64,000 nt of DNA from Plectrocnemia conspersa (lineage: Eukaryota; Arthropoda; Insecta; Trichoptera; Polycentropodidae). How positions within the stretch are numbered: position 1 is the first letter of the stretch; every line of letters starts with the position of its first letter. The position numbers and the translations under genes were made by a program. The DNA lies in the NCBI GenBank assembly GCA_009617715.1, contig VTFK01000212.1, positions 248,001-312,000 of the forward strand, written 5' to 3'. The notes beneath the pieces are model-generated. The model saw only the letters and a program-made list of their open reading frames with translations, was not told the origin of the DNA and did not search any database. Shown here piece after piece: positions 36,626-47,655 of this stretch.

Positions 36626-36967
36626 AGTGGTTTTTTTTCAAATGGTAAATTTCACACGTATTCAAGAAATTGATGGTAAATTAAAAAGTATACCTTTTAT
36701 TATTTAATTCTAAGGTAAAAAAAAAAAAATCAGAAATATTTCCATAGCATAATATCTAATTATGACACCACTTTATTTAATTTACAATATTATACACGCT
36801 TTTGATGAGTCAACAATCAGCCTAATTAACTCCAACGTCATAAAAATCTATTACGGTTCTATACCTTATTTTTTTTAATGATCCTTTTACTAAAACTATT
36901 CTACAATATATATTTTTAATATTTATCAAACTAATTTTTAATTTTATTTATGTTATAGTTTACTATA

Positions 36968-37274
36968 CTCTATTTGCGTTAACACAGTCAGTTCGAGGGC
37001 TATCCATTTCATCGTTATTTATAATAAAAAAATAAATTGCAAGTTTGAGTTTATGCCCTTACTATTAGATCTAAAGCATATTTCAAACAAATTTATAAAA
37101 ATTAAAATCATTTTATATATTTTTAATATGTATCAATCAATCGGAGTAATGATAAGTATAATGAACGTATATCAGTATCTAAGGAGCGTAAACACAAACT
37201 TGACATCTCTATCTCAAATATGGATAATGATGAAATAAATAGCTCTCGTACTGACTGTGTTAACGCAAATAGAG
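36968..37274. mobile_element. Tc1/mariner-like MITE with ~50-bp terminal inverted repeats
   Basis: The left end CTCTATTTGCGTTAACACAG and the right end CTGTGTTAACGCAAATAGAG are exact reverse complements. Similarity continues inward through CAGT(T/A)CGAG(G/A)GCTAT to ATTTCATC. TA dinucleotides lie on both sides (36966-36967 and 37275-37276), consistent with a TA target-site duplication. The 307-bp core holds no transposase; the open frame at 37053-37238 inside it is AT-rich noise. Confidence 0.65.
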
Positions 37275-37448
37275 TATGGGTTAACGTATCTGTGATAAAT
37301 AAACATATTTAAATCTCAACATTAATTTTAAAGAAAATTACATAAACAAGTAACCAAATAGCTCTTTAGAAAAAAACTACAAGAAAATAAAAAGATCTTA
37401 ATCGAAACGTCAGCGTGAAAACATTATTAATAGTGCAGATTTACTACC

Positions 37449-39570
37449 TATTGTCCTGCAGACATCAAAAAAGTTCCTGACTTGATGAATTTCTTATTCT
37501 TAAAAAGAATTGCCTCAAACTACATTAAAATAAAGAAAACTATTAATTCACTTACTAAACAATATGAATGACACACATTCAAAGATTGGGAATGGTTTAG
37601 AAACAACTGAATTAACTCTAAAACTAAAAAAATTGAGCAGCAAGCTAAAGTACTTTATCACATGCATGATAAAACTAGAAAAGCCACATTTGTATAAAAA
37701 AAAACCTAAGCAGAAAATCAACTATTCAAGAACGGATTAAAGAAAGTATCAAAACCCTAGAATATCATCCCTTTTTATACTATTAATAAAAATATGCAGC
37801 TCTTTGTGGTCGTTTTTAGGTCTAAAACACGTGTAAAGTCCTAAAAACCAACAAAAATACGAATAAATATAAAAAAATCGGCTCTTTATAAATATTTGAA
37901 GGCAAAAAACTTGTGTTCTAAGTTCAAAAAACCTTGTTAATTACCTCGAACATCATAACTTGTTTTGATAAATATGGGAATATATACATTTTTATGGTCC
38001 TTTTTAGGTCTAAAATACGTGAAAAAGACCTCAAAAATCAACAAAACTTTCACTTAGTCTAAAAATATTCAGCTTATTGTAATAATTCAAGGTCACAAAA
38101 TACGTTTTTTAGTGTAAAATACAGTATAAAGACCTTAAATATCATCACTTTATACTAATAATAAAAATATGCAGCTTTTTATGGTAATTTTTGGGTCTAA
38201 AATACGTGAAAAAGACCTCAAAAATCAACAATAATTTCATTAAGTTTAAAAATATTCAGCTTATTGTTAATATTCAAGGCTACAAAATACGTTTTTTAGA
38301 GTCTAAAACACGTGGTAAAGACCTTAAATATCGACTTTTCCTACTACGTATAAAAATATGAAGCTCTTTGTGGTCGTTTTTCGGTCTAAAGTCTTTGGAA
38401 ATCAAGAAAAATGTCAATAAGTATAAAAAAATTCGGCTCTTTATAAACATTTTAGGCAAAATACTCGCGTTTTAATGTCAAAACACGTGTTAATAACCTC
38501 GAATATAATCACTTGTTTTGGTAAATATGGGAATATCTACATTTTTAAGGTCATTTGTGGGACTAAAATACGTAAAAAAAACCTCAAAAATCAACAATAA
38601 TTACACTAAGTATCAAAATATTTAGCTAATTGTAAATATTATAGGTCACAAAACACGTTTTTTGGAGTCCAAAACTCGTGTTAAAAACTTTGAATATTAT
38701 CACTTGTTAATAATAATATAAAAATATGCACCTTTTTATGGTCATTTTTGGGTCTAAAATATATATAAATGACCTCAAAAATCGACAAAAATATCAATAG
38801 GTGTAAAAGAATTATGCTCTTTATAAATATTTAAAGGCAAAAAACTCGCATTCTAGGGTCAAAAACACGTATTAATGACCTTGAACATCATCACTTGTTT
38901 TGTTAAGTATGGGAATATTTACATTTTCCTGGTAATTTTTGGGTCCAATATAATTGTTCAGTGTGTGTTAAATGAATTACAGTGAAGAGCATTTATCGTG
39001 CTAACACACTTTTTTTAATGCATAAATAATTATGTTAAAGAAACCAGACAAACCAGCTGAAAAAAACATCATACAGACTAATCTTCTTATTACCTATTCT
39101 CTTCCACATAGTTTAAAAAATTCCAATTAAAAAACTCAAACCTTTTACCAATATATCCGACTTTTAATTTAGATTCAGGAATAAGCACTCAGTCTCAAGC
39201 AAATGCGCCAAGTTCAGACGAAAATTCTTTCATACGAAAAAGTTTACTACAACACCTGGCAACATATACCTTCACATTTTGCACAATGTAATACAAATTC
39301 CTTAATTAGAATCAGCAAAATATATAAAATCATACTAGAAACAACACGTTAGACAAAAATCAGAAAAAAATTACAAACACAAGCTATTGGTTGATAATAA
39401 AATACTTGAAACTCAGCCTCTAGGCTAAAAAACTTAAATTGACATTCATCTTTGGAGCTGAACTAAAAAATTAAATTAAATAATTATTCAAAGAAGTCAA
39501 AACAAGTATAGAAACTGCTACATAAATAACGAAAAATTACACAAAAACTTAGCCATTAAATCGAGTAGCA
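37449..39570 (+). mobile_element. Decayed Jockey-like LINE ORF2, split by a tandem array
   Basis: Three colinear plus-strand pieces fit Jockey-clade ORF2. (1) 37449-37740: ADIKKVPDLMNFLFLKRIAS, resembling the YPADI..IPDL.DF...KGI block before the endonuclease catalytic end, then FKDWEWFRNN and IEQQAKVLYHM of the linker. (2) 39032-39191: MLKKPDKPAEKNI with TNLLITYSLPHSLKN (KPGKP...YRPISLLP.LSK) and FRFRNKHS (FGFR.KHS). (3) 39448-39563: IFGAELKN and NEKLHKNLAIKS, resembling the C-terminal G..xKSNI and VSN..LH.DL.I blocks. The RT catalytic core between pieces 2 and 3 is deleted, and the 37780-38955 array sits between pieces 1 and 2. The many stops show it is long dead. Confidence 0.65.
37780..38955. 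repeat. Degenerate tandem array, ~170-200 bp units, two interleaved unit types
   Basis: Seven unit starts are recognisable by a TATGCAGC- or TATGGGAATAT-type block at about 37793, 37973, 38168, 38357, 38526, 38725 and 38908. Each is followed by GGTC(G/A/C)TTTTT(A/G)GGTCTAAAAyACGTG and then AGACC-TCAAAAATCAAC. The box GGTCTAAAATACGTG...AGACC is itself an imperfect palindrome. Each unit contains a second related half (CGGCTCTTTATAAATATTT or CAGCTTATTGTAATA) about 95 bases on, so units look like ancient dimers. Order of types: GCAGC, GGGAA, GCAGC, GAAGC, GGGAA, GCACC, GGGAA. Confidence 0.75.
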
Positions 39571-41030
39571 AAATTATTTAGAAATATGAAGTTTAACTTC
39601 AACATAGATTGTAGTCATATAATACAACTTTTGGACGTAACATAAATAATTGTGAAATTCGAGTACATTATCAACAGTAGTAATAATTATATGATTTGAT
39701 TGTAGCAAGCATATTTTATTTTTTCTTAATAATAAATTTATAAAATCGAGAGCAATTTTTCATTGATATTATTTTTAATTAATTTTAACTATCATGTCAA
39801 AAAAATCTTTGTACTTTAATATAAAATAATAAGTACGAATGTACGAATAGAAAAATGATTGTAATTGTATATATACGACATATATATCTAGACAAAAAGC
39901 AAAGGACTACTTTTATATGTAGAATGTTTTTTTTCTTCTATAAATATGCAAGTTGTCCTTTCACTTTTTTTCAGAAGTTGTTGCCCTTTAATATATCAAA
40001 AGAAGGGACGAAATCTACATCACGAGCGGTGACAGATGTCAGGTTTTTTTGCGTATATGTGGAAGCCTCAATACTGAACTTTACTAGGGAAAGACAGCAT
40101 TGTGACAGGTGACATGTGTTGGGCGAGTGAGGTTTGTTCGGCGAGAGTCCTCACTACCCTCCCAGAGCGCATATCCAATGAGGTCACAATGGTACATGGA
40201 AGTTTTTCCGGTCAAATTAAAATATATTTTCTACACATACGCACATGTGGGAATAATTTTGAAAACACATTTCAGAAATTTTTGCCGTCAAACTTTTCGA
40301 TTTTAAATCGAGAAAACCGCACGCCTTCTTTGAGCGACGGTTTTATTTTTCACGATTTGACCTTAATATGGAAACTTTTTTACACGACGGCACATATTTT
40401 TCGCAGTTTTTTATTATTTTTGCCTTAACAACTTTGCGCGAGAGTTTTTCTTCTGCGGTGCAGGACCATATTTCTTTTCTTCAATTTAAAAAAGTGAACA
40501 TTTTTTACTGCGCATCGTAAAAGAAAGTAAATTTTATTTATTTTTACAGGTATCCGCCGTTAAGATCGCAAAGCACTAAAACGATACTTTAACGGATCAT
40601 TATTGTCTGAAATAAGTAAAGATATTTTTTTATGATATTGCAATATATGATCAACTGATTTAAAATATGTATAATATATTATCTTTTTATGAGTTGAATG
40701 AGTATATTTCTAATCTTAGTAATTTAATGCTAATTATTTTTTAATTTCGATTTCCATTGCTTTTATATAAAAATTTTGCATTTTTAAATCATGAATTGTT
40801 TGTAAAAATGTGTTATTTATATTTTTGTTTATTGAATAAATCATATAGTTTGTATTGGTTTCCATATAAAGGTTATGATTTTTTAATGAATTTGTGATAA
40901 GATTGAAAATAGTACTACTTTAAAAATGCATTTAATATAACTTTTTCTACTTTTTTAGTATTTAACATCTCTCTTTTTTCGCGTATTGTATTTAAAAGTA
41001 TTTTATACTAATTTTACGTTTTATTTGTTA
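39571..41030. other. Intergenic stretch with one GC-richer island
   Basis: A GC-richer island at about 39990-40470 carries overlapping open frames (40102-40428, 40109-40306) with no recognisable domain, and dense CpGs near 40110-40190. The flanks are AT-rich filler. The island is a regulatory candidate like those at 28.4 and 31.4 kb. Confidence 0.35.
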
Positions 41031-41032
41031 TA

Positions 41033-42037
41033 CAGGCGGCCCTCTACTTTCGAACGTTCAACTTTCGCACAATTCGCTATTTCGTACAGTTAAAAAAAAA
41101 ACTATTTTTTTAAATTTTTTTTTTTTTTTTTAAATAAGTTTTGATAGCGGTGAATCTTTTGCTTCAATCGAACGTTCGTATGATATAAACAAGTCTAATT
41201 TTGCAAAATAAAAATATAATTGAAGAATATGTTCAAAATTGTGGAAAATACAGATATATTTTCACAATCTTTAATGATATATTTCCAAAAAAACACAGCA
41301 AAAATAAACATGGATGAAATGGAAAATCTTTGTCATCGTAGATCGATGACCAACGTCAAAAAGATGTTCTTCTGAGTATTTCAATTATTCAAGCAAAAGC
41401 TATTAGTTTGCACAAAGATTGGAAGGAGAGATTAAAAACATATTTTAACACGGTTTTTCAAGCAAGTAACGTTTGGTTTTACAATTTTAAAATGAGGTAT
41501 TCTTTTCATAATATTAAATTTACTAAAGAATCGGCTGATGTGGATAAAGATGCTGCAAATGAATTTATTTCCTAATTATCCAAAATTATTAAAGGTGTAG
41601 AATATTCCTATAGCCAAATATTAAATGTAGATGGTTTATTTTAGAAAACTCTTTAACAATGAAAAATATGAATGAAGCCGTCACGCACTTTGACAAATTT
41701 TTAAATAATATGGAAGCTTGTGATCCCAATGGAGAACGCATATCTCAAGTGCGTGGGGCGAATAAAAAAAAACATAGCATGTTATAAAATACTATATGAA
41801 GAAAAGAAAAAGAATAATTGAAAACAGTTAACTCTTGATAACTTTTTAATAGAAGCACATGCAAACCCTACTTAAACGTGTCTCTTAAACGCCTCTTAAA
41901 CATATTTTATTTACTTGATAAATAAATATTTTAAAATACACAAAATTTCATTTTTTTTACTTCCCTCGACTTTCGTTCATTTAACATTCGCACACATTTT
42001 CAGGAACCAATTATGTGCGAAAGTCGAGGGCCGCCTG
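41033..42037 (+). mobile_element. Tigger/pogo-like DNA transposon, internally deleted
   Basis: Terminal inverted repeats: left CAGGCGGCCCTCTACTTTCG (41033-41052), right end CGAAAGTCGAGGGCCGCCTG (42018-42037); flanking TA at 41031-41032 and 42038-42039 is the expected target duplication. Inside, on the plus strand, a decayed transposase reads FQASNVWFYNFKMRYSFHNI then KESADVDKDAANEFIS and QILNVDGLF. This matches the CENP-B/HTH DNA-binding part of Tigger transposases (F.AS.GWL.RFK.R) and the start of the DDE domain (the N.DETGL block, here damaged). It jumps to a C-terminal DPNGERISQVRGA block and ends QLTLDNFL, a PCNA-interacting-like motif as described for pogo transposase. Most of the catalytic domain is deleted. 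Inactive, mobilisable only in trans. Confidence 0.85.
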
Positions 42038-42039
42038 TA

Positions 42040-43400
42040 TTTAAAATGATTCATTGTTGCTCTAATTATTGTGAAATTTGGTAATACATTAAAATTATTA
42101 AATTATTGTCCCTACATTTTATGAAAAAAATTAACATATTTTACTTTTATACATTTGGTTTCAAATGCTTTAAAAGTATTTTTTTTATGTACCCTCTCTG
42201 TAAATTATTTTTTCAAATTAAAGTGTGGTTTTATATTTTTGTATAAGTTTTCACCGGATTACATAATTCAACACGTTACTTAGCTTTTTAAGATGTGAGG
42301 GCTTTCGTGTCACGCCTCTTCTTATTCGCATCTCGTTTGCCGATGTTTCGACCACCGATGTAGGGGTCTTCGTCTTGGGCGTAATTTTGACCTTGTCTCA
42401 GCAGCTACAGACTCTTAAATTGTATCGTCTCTGATTCGATCCTTTGTTTTATTTTGTTCGTTTGTTTGTTACTAGGAAACAACATGTGAATTTCATTTTT
42501 GAATGTTATTATTGTATTAATATTTATATGTATTTTCTATTATGCCCAACACATGTATGTTAATTATTAAAATATTGTTGCTACCGAGATACCTGTTTGA
42601 CGAATGCTTGTACTTACGACCAGCTCTCAATGAACTGATCATTTTATTATAAACAAATCATGTTTGAAAATAAAACAAAGTGTTAACGTCAAATTCCGAT
42701 TGATTCGGTAATCTGCTGATTTCCAGCCAGTTATACTGGTTAATGTCATTTTTCAGTTTAATTCTCATGAATCATTTTTCTTAGTCTCATTCTCGCAGTC
42801 ATTCACTATTCACACAAACCCTACAATAACAGATATCTGTGATAAAAAAAATAACATGATTCCATCCAGAAGAGGCGGCCAGGATCAAAGGAAAGCTATC
42901 GCTCTTGAGATGAAAATCTCACTTGGAGATGGTAAAATACAACTAAAATATTTTTTTTATTTATTTTTTCAAAAAATAATTTCATGAAAATTTTAATCAA
43001 ATATTACAAAAAAATACTTATTTATTTTTCTATATATATTTATTATCTGACATGGCTAACTTAACCAGATTGAGATTTTTCAATTCTAGCTTAACCAATT
43101 CCACACGCATCTTATTGCATTTGTCTGTCTATGCATTTTCCATTATCATGAAAAAATTTTCGATGTAGGCATTGTTAATAAGAATTGATAAAATGTGACA
43201 GATTTCGGTAGTTTGCTGAAAATGTTTTTAGCAGAAAATATTATTTATCTGCGTCAAATTTTTTTTTTATATACATATTTCGCGGCATTTAAAAATCATG
43301 ACTATTGAAATTTATTTCTCAAGATTGATAACTGTAAAATATTTTAATAAACTGTTATAGTCATAGATAGCTTTTCAGTTTTTTTGCTTCGCTGATAAAT
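42040..43400. other. Intergenic stretch with a small GC-richer patch
   Basis: The patch 42270-42440 (CTTTCGTGTCACGCC, GATGTTTCGACCACCGATG) has no open frame. The remainder is AT-rich filler. Confidence 0.4.
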
Positions 43401-43409
43401 TTTTGCTTT

Positions 43410-43890
43410 TTACAGGCAATTAGGAAATTTAAACTCGTTTATTTTGCTACTAAAAAAAATATTTTTCAATATATTTTTCATTGATGACACTATGCCATGC
43501 AATTCACAATACACAATTGAATGAATTTCAAGCTCTAAAACATGCAAATTTCTAATTACCATAAAATGGTGCACAAAGTGAATTTTACATTCAGCTAAAA
43601 ATAAATTATTTTCATTGCCTTGAATCCCATCTTGACTGTCTTTCACGAATTCTCAAACGATTTCGTGCGTATCTTATTTATTCTGTTGTGCAATGTAAAG
43701 CTGTATCGCTAACCAATAATTAACCATTTTATCAAGCACTTTATATATATTTATAAACAAACGACGTTTTTACATTCTATATCCAAAAAATCAAAGCAAT
43801 CGTTTAACTCCTTAACTCTTTTAGAGCTAACAAAAAATTAAGATCAAGATACAATCCCTTGCATCCGTGCTTAGCTATATTATGAATAAC
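43410..43890 (-). mobile_element. hAT-like transposase remnant (ZNF862/SCAND3-like type)
   Basis: Read on the minus strand, VIHNIAKHGCKGLYLDL (from 43890) matches the family block (I)HN..K..C..L..D+E. After one frameshift ELNDCFDFLDIECKNVV matches EL..F.DFVD+EY..+L. The following open frame (43646 to 43410) continues with ECKIHFVHHFMVI and SSMKNILKNIFFSS, which fits the region after that block. Identification rests on memory of the family pattern; the DDE residues and BED finger are not visible. Broken by frameshifts. Confidence 0.45.
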
Positions 43891-44099
43891 ATGATTTTTT
43901 AAAATTGGATTAATTTTAATTACTTGAACTATATGTTATTTAGTCTTCACCAAATATGATAAATCAAAAGCTATTCGATTATTTACCACTAAAATTATGC
44001 CTAGGATTATGCTCAGAAATTACGAACTATTTATAGGTATTAAAGATAAAATAATGCATTGGAGTGTGAAGAGGATATTGATTTATTCTGTACAAAATG

Positions 44100-44540
44100 A
44101 AGTTAATTGTGTAGCGACACATCAGACACGAATCTGAAGTCCTGCCTTGGTGTTTTTTGGTGTTCCCAGTTTTTTTGGCTGCTTGATTATTAATGATTGT
44201 TAAATTAAAGTTGTGGTTAGACTGGATTTGAGGTAATGGATAGTTAGCGGGTTGTGATAGAATGTGAGCATTTGTGTTTGTGAGGTATGGTGTTTGGGTT
44301 TAGGTCCGCTAAGTGTTACAAGTGAGGTCATTTTCAACCTCGGACTACCTCTTCGCTTTTAGAACATCTTCGCTGAATGGACTCTTTTGACAAACTCAAG
44401 ACAAACATTGACGCCTTCCAGAAGGAGATATTCATAAGTGTCACTTTTGTGTTCGCTATAGAAACGTCCTCTACAAATCATCAACTAACGCAACCAAAAA
44501 CATCGAAGCTACTACCCACGACTGGGTAGTTTCTTTAAAT
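44100..44540. other. GC-richer patch including a partial dispersed repeat
   Basis: 44112-44147 (GTAGCGACAC, GACACG, TCTGAAGTCC) resembles the left part of the repeats at 21913 and 63563. The rest (44220-44540) is moderately GC-rich without open frame; ACTACCCACGACTGGGTAGT at 44511-44530 is a 9-bp inverted repeat with a two-base centre. Confidence 0.35.
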
Positions 44541-45254
44541 AATAATATTTTGTAGATTTTCATAAATATATGACTTGAAAAATTCAGTATTTTCACTTAT
44601 TTTTTTTAATATTTAAATGTAAATTATATTTTAAAGTATGTTTATTTTCTATGTGAATTTATTTTTAATAAATGTATGCAATTTGTATCACTATATAAAA
44701 AAAATATTTTAATAATTTTTTAAATGTTTTTAATTGCATTTTTTAAATAATATATGATGCGTGTAACTTAACTCGCCAAACTATGCCGATACGCTGCAGT
44801 TTCACGATAATAACCATTATTGCAGCGCAGGTAGAAACAAAAACATCACACAATCGTATTTTCGTGCGATGTATACGACTTTCTTCTAGTGACTCGGCTC
44901 TAGCACACATTTTTATAATTTTTTCCGTTTGTATTTTTATGTTGTGTAGTTATGTATTTTGTTTTTCCTATTCAAAATAATCAAATAGCTTCTTAAGACG
45001 AAACTTGGTCATAAAATGAGGAGTACTTGTATATATAATACATACATATCACTTGATCTGTAGACTATTTACTTTAACAGATCTGCAAAACAAATGCTAA
45101 ATTTGTTCTTAGACGTTGATCTGTATTGCTAACAGGAATAATGAAATTGTGATATTGTAAGGCTCTTTATATAATTACTTACAAAGAAATTTAATATGCT
45201 AATTTACAATTAAGGCAATAAAAATATTGATAAAATAATACCATCTTTATTTTT

Positions 45255-45560
45255 TATGCGCCACTATTTATATCCAAGTCCCAACATTTCTTAAGCATTC
45301 TACTAATCGTCCAGTAATTAACAGTAACTGAGCCGCATGGGTTAAGTTAATATTAAGCTTCTATCTGGGTGGGCTCGAAGCACATGCAGGGCATTCATAA
45401 TAATTTACGGCGCACACAGCAGACTTAATTCAGTGCAGCTCTCATCCGTGCTAGAACTTGGCAGGAAATGCGGGAATTATGCTCGTTTTGTGAGGGGAAA
45501 TACAACATATACACGATTGACGGGCGGAGTTTCGACGCAGAATTTTATAATTGAGTCTAT
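45255..45560. promoter_or_regulatory. GC-richer island, regulatory candidate
   Basis: Island in AT-rich surroundings with CCAGTAATTAACAG (homeodomain-like), GGGTGGGCTCGAAGCAC and TTTACGGCGCACAC. No coding frame or repeat relation found. Confidence 0.25.
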
Positions 45561-45630
45561 ACACAAAATACATACATAGTTGGCCACTTCACAGGAAATT
45601 CGTTCGAAAATTGAAATTTCCGTTCGCAAA

Positions 45631-45660
45631 TTGAATATTATGCACATGCATAATATTCAA
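45631..45660. repeat. Perfect 14-bp palindrome with 2-bp centre
   Basis: TTGAATATTATGCA, then CA, then TGCATAATATTCAA: exact reverse complements. A TTGAAATT direct repeat precedes it. Confidence 0.85.
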
Positions 45661-47255
45661 CAACTCAATGTAGATGCGTTATAACATTGCACTTGGATTA
45701 TAAACTCAATGTAATATTTCAATGCTGGGTAAATAACTATGATCAAGCTTAAGTGGAGTATAAAGGGAAACAATGAATATGAATAGAATAGTTTCTATTT
45801 ACAAAACAGTAACTAAAAAAATAAGTTTAGCTTTTAAAACTGTTAATGAAGTATTCCTTTTTCATGAATTATTTAAAAAAAAAATTTTATTGTGTTATTA
45901 ATTGCTACAATATTATATATAAAATCATTAAAAACTCTTTTCACAAAAATATTATGTATGCAAAAACACACGCTCAAGTTCACATAAATTTACGTAAATA
46001 ATAATTTAATGAATCATATAAATGTACGTATATAGAACGGAAGCAAAATTCAAAGTTACCAACAACAACCTGACGTATAAAGCACGGTGTGAACAAAGGA
46101 TATTGCAAGTCAGACATACTAATCGCATTTCACAAATTATAAATAAAAGCGGTAACACAAGTAATAAACATTAATAAAAATAACAATAAAAAAATACCCA
46201 CATAAAAAAAAATGATAAGAGAGAGACTAGCTAAAAGATAACATCATATTCAACAACAATCGCCTATAAAAAATACTGATTAAAAATTTGCGTTATAAAA
46301 AATTCACTAAACTTTAAATATATATAACAAAGATTCGGCATAAAAGTTGAAATAAATTTTACAGTGACAAATTGCACAGACCATGTACCCAAAATAGTTT
46401 AAGGGCGGATCTAGATATATTGCAATTAACGCAGCTTCATTAACACTTTTTTTATATATTTGATATTTTTGCATATTCTTTTAACGTCTTTTCAGGAATA
46501 AAAAGAATATAACCCATTATTTTCTATCAATAAAAATATTGTAAATATTATATATAAAAGTATCTAATATAACAAAATTCCAAAATTGAAAGTTAATTTT
46601 AATTTCACTCTTTCTAATTTTAATATTATTTAAAATATAAAACCTACTGCAATATTTTTATGTAGGAATCCAATAAAGTGGATTCCAACATTCAAATATA
46701 AGCATGACACTCGCAAGTGTCATGCAATTCCATTTAATAACGCTTCCGCCACGATATTTCACTTTGGGTACTACGCAATTAGCTAGGTATTATTCTCCGA
46801 TACTTCAACGCACGTCTACTATACCAGAGGTAACAAAACTAAAAAAAAATTTTTAAAAATATATGATATTTTAAATATTATTTCAAAATAATTTTTTTGA
46901 ATAAATTAAGTACTTATTATTTTGTTTATATTATCATTTTTTTATATTACTATATTTAGTCAATAATATGCGAATGCAATAAAATCATATTTGCTTTTTT
47001 ACCTTTACTTAATTTGAATTTTTTGGCATATTTTAAATGTTTAAATTATATTCAAAATAAATTATCAAATAAAAAAGATATAACGACAAATAAAGGCTGA
47101 AGTCACTTAAGCGAGACTAAATAATTAGACCTGCATTATTTTTTTAAAACTAACTGAGCAATTAAAAACGACAAATTCCTTTGTATTGTCCTCAGAATTA
47201 CGGTTAAAACTACCTGCTAAAATATTTGGGTCAGACTACGCACTCTTAAAAAGTT
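45661..47255. other. AT-rich intergenic stretch with two adjacent hairpins
   Basis: Poly-A/T rich, no gene. Contains the two hairpins listed at 46665-46725. Confidence 0.4.
46665..46725. repeat. Two adjacent perfect hairpins
   Basis: GGAATCC (46665-46671) pairs with GGATTCC (46680-46686) over an 8-base loop. Fifteen bases later GCATGACACT (46702-46711) pairs with AGTGTCATGC (46716-46725) over a 4-base loop. The second is GC-balanced and perfect, unusual for this AT-rich region. No U-tract or gene end nearby explains them. Confidence 0.7.
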
Positions 47256-47259
47256 ACAC

Positions 47260-47655
47260 ACCATTTTAAGAGGTGCCCCATTATTATGTCTAAGGTTGGC
47301 GAATTCCCAAGGCACACGCGTTAAAGCGCCACAGTGACGTCACGATGACGTTTCACACCGGCGCCGAAATCAGCTCCACAAATACTTACAGGCGCCGCTT
47401 CGTACGCCGCTGCGATCGCGGAGATCAGTTAGTCATAGATTGGATGATGCTGGACAATAACAAGATATACCGAAATGAGAACAAATCAATACAATATCAT
47501 TAAAAAAAAAGGTTAGATTGTTTGGTTCTACAGTAAAAGACGGCGCGAGCGGCAGCGAGACGCCTCCAAGACGACGCTAGAAAGAGACGCGAGATGTGAC
47601 ACCGACATGGCGCCCTAATGCATGCTTTATGGGAATGCGCCTAAGGTTGTACATT
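47260..47655 (-). promoter_or_regulatory. CpG-rich promoter-like island with paired CRE sites and a minus-strand splice donor
   Basis: This is among the most GC/CpG-rich segments of the window. TGACGTCA (47335-47342) is a full palindromic CRE (CREB/ATF site), followed 11 bases on by a second TGACGT (47346-47351). On the minus strand, GGCGCCT|GTAAGTATT gives a strong donor with the exon ending at 47390. A first exon would thus run from somewhere near 47600 down to 47390, with its intron towards lower coordinates. Only very short ORFs occur in it, so it would be 5' UTR or non-coding RNA. On the plus strand the same bases (CTTACAG|GCGCC) could be an acceptor. Evidence is motif-based only. Confidence 0.35.
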
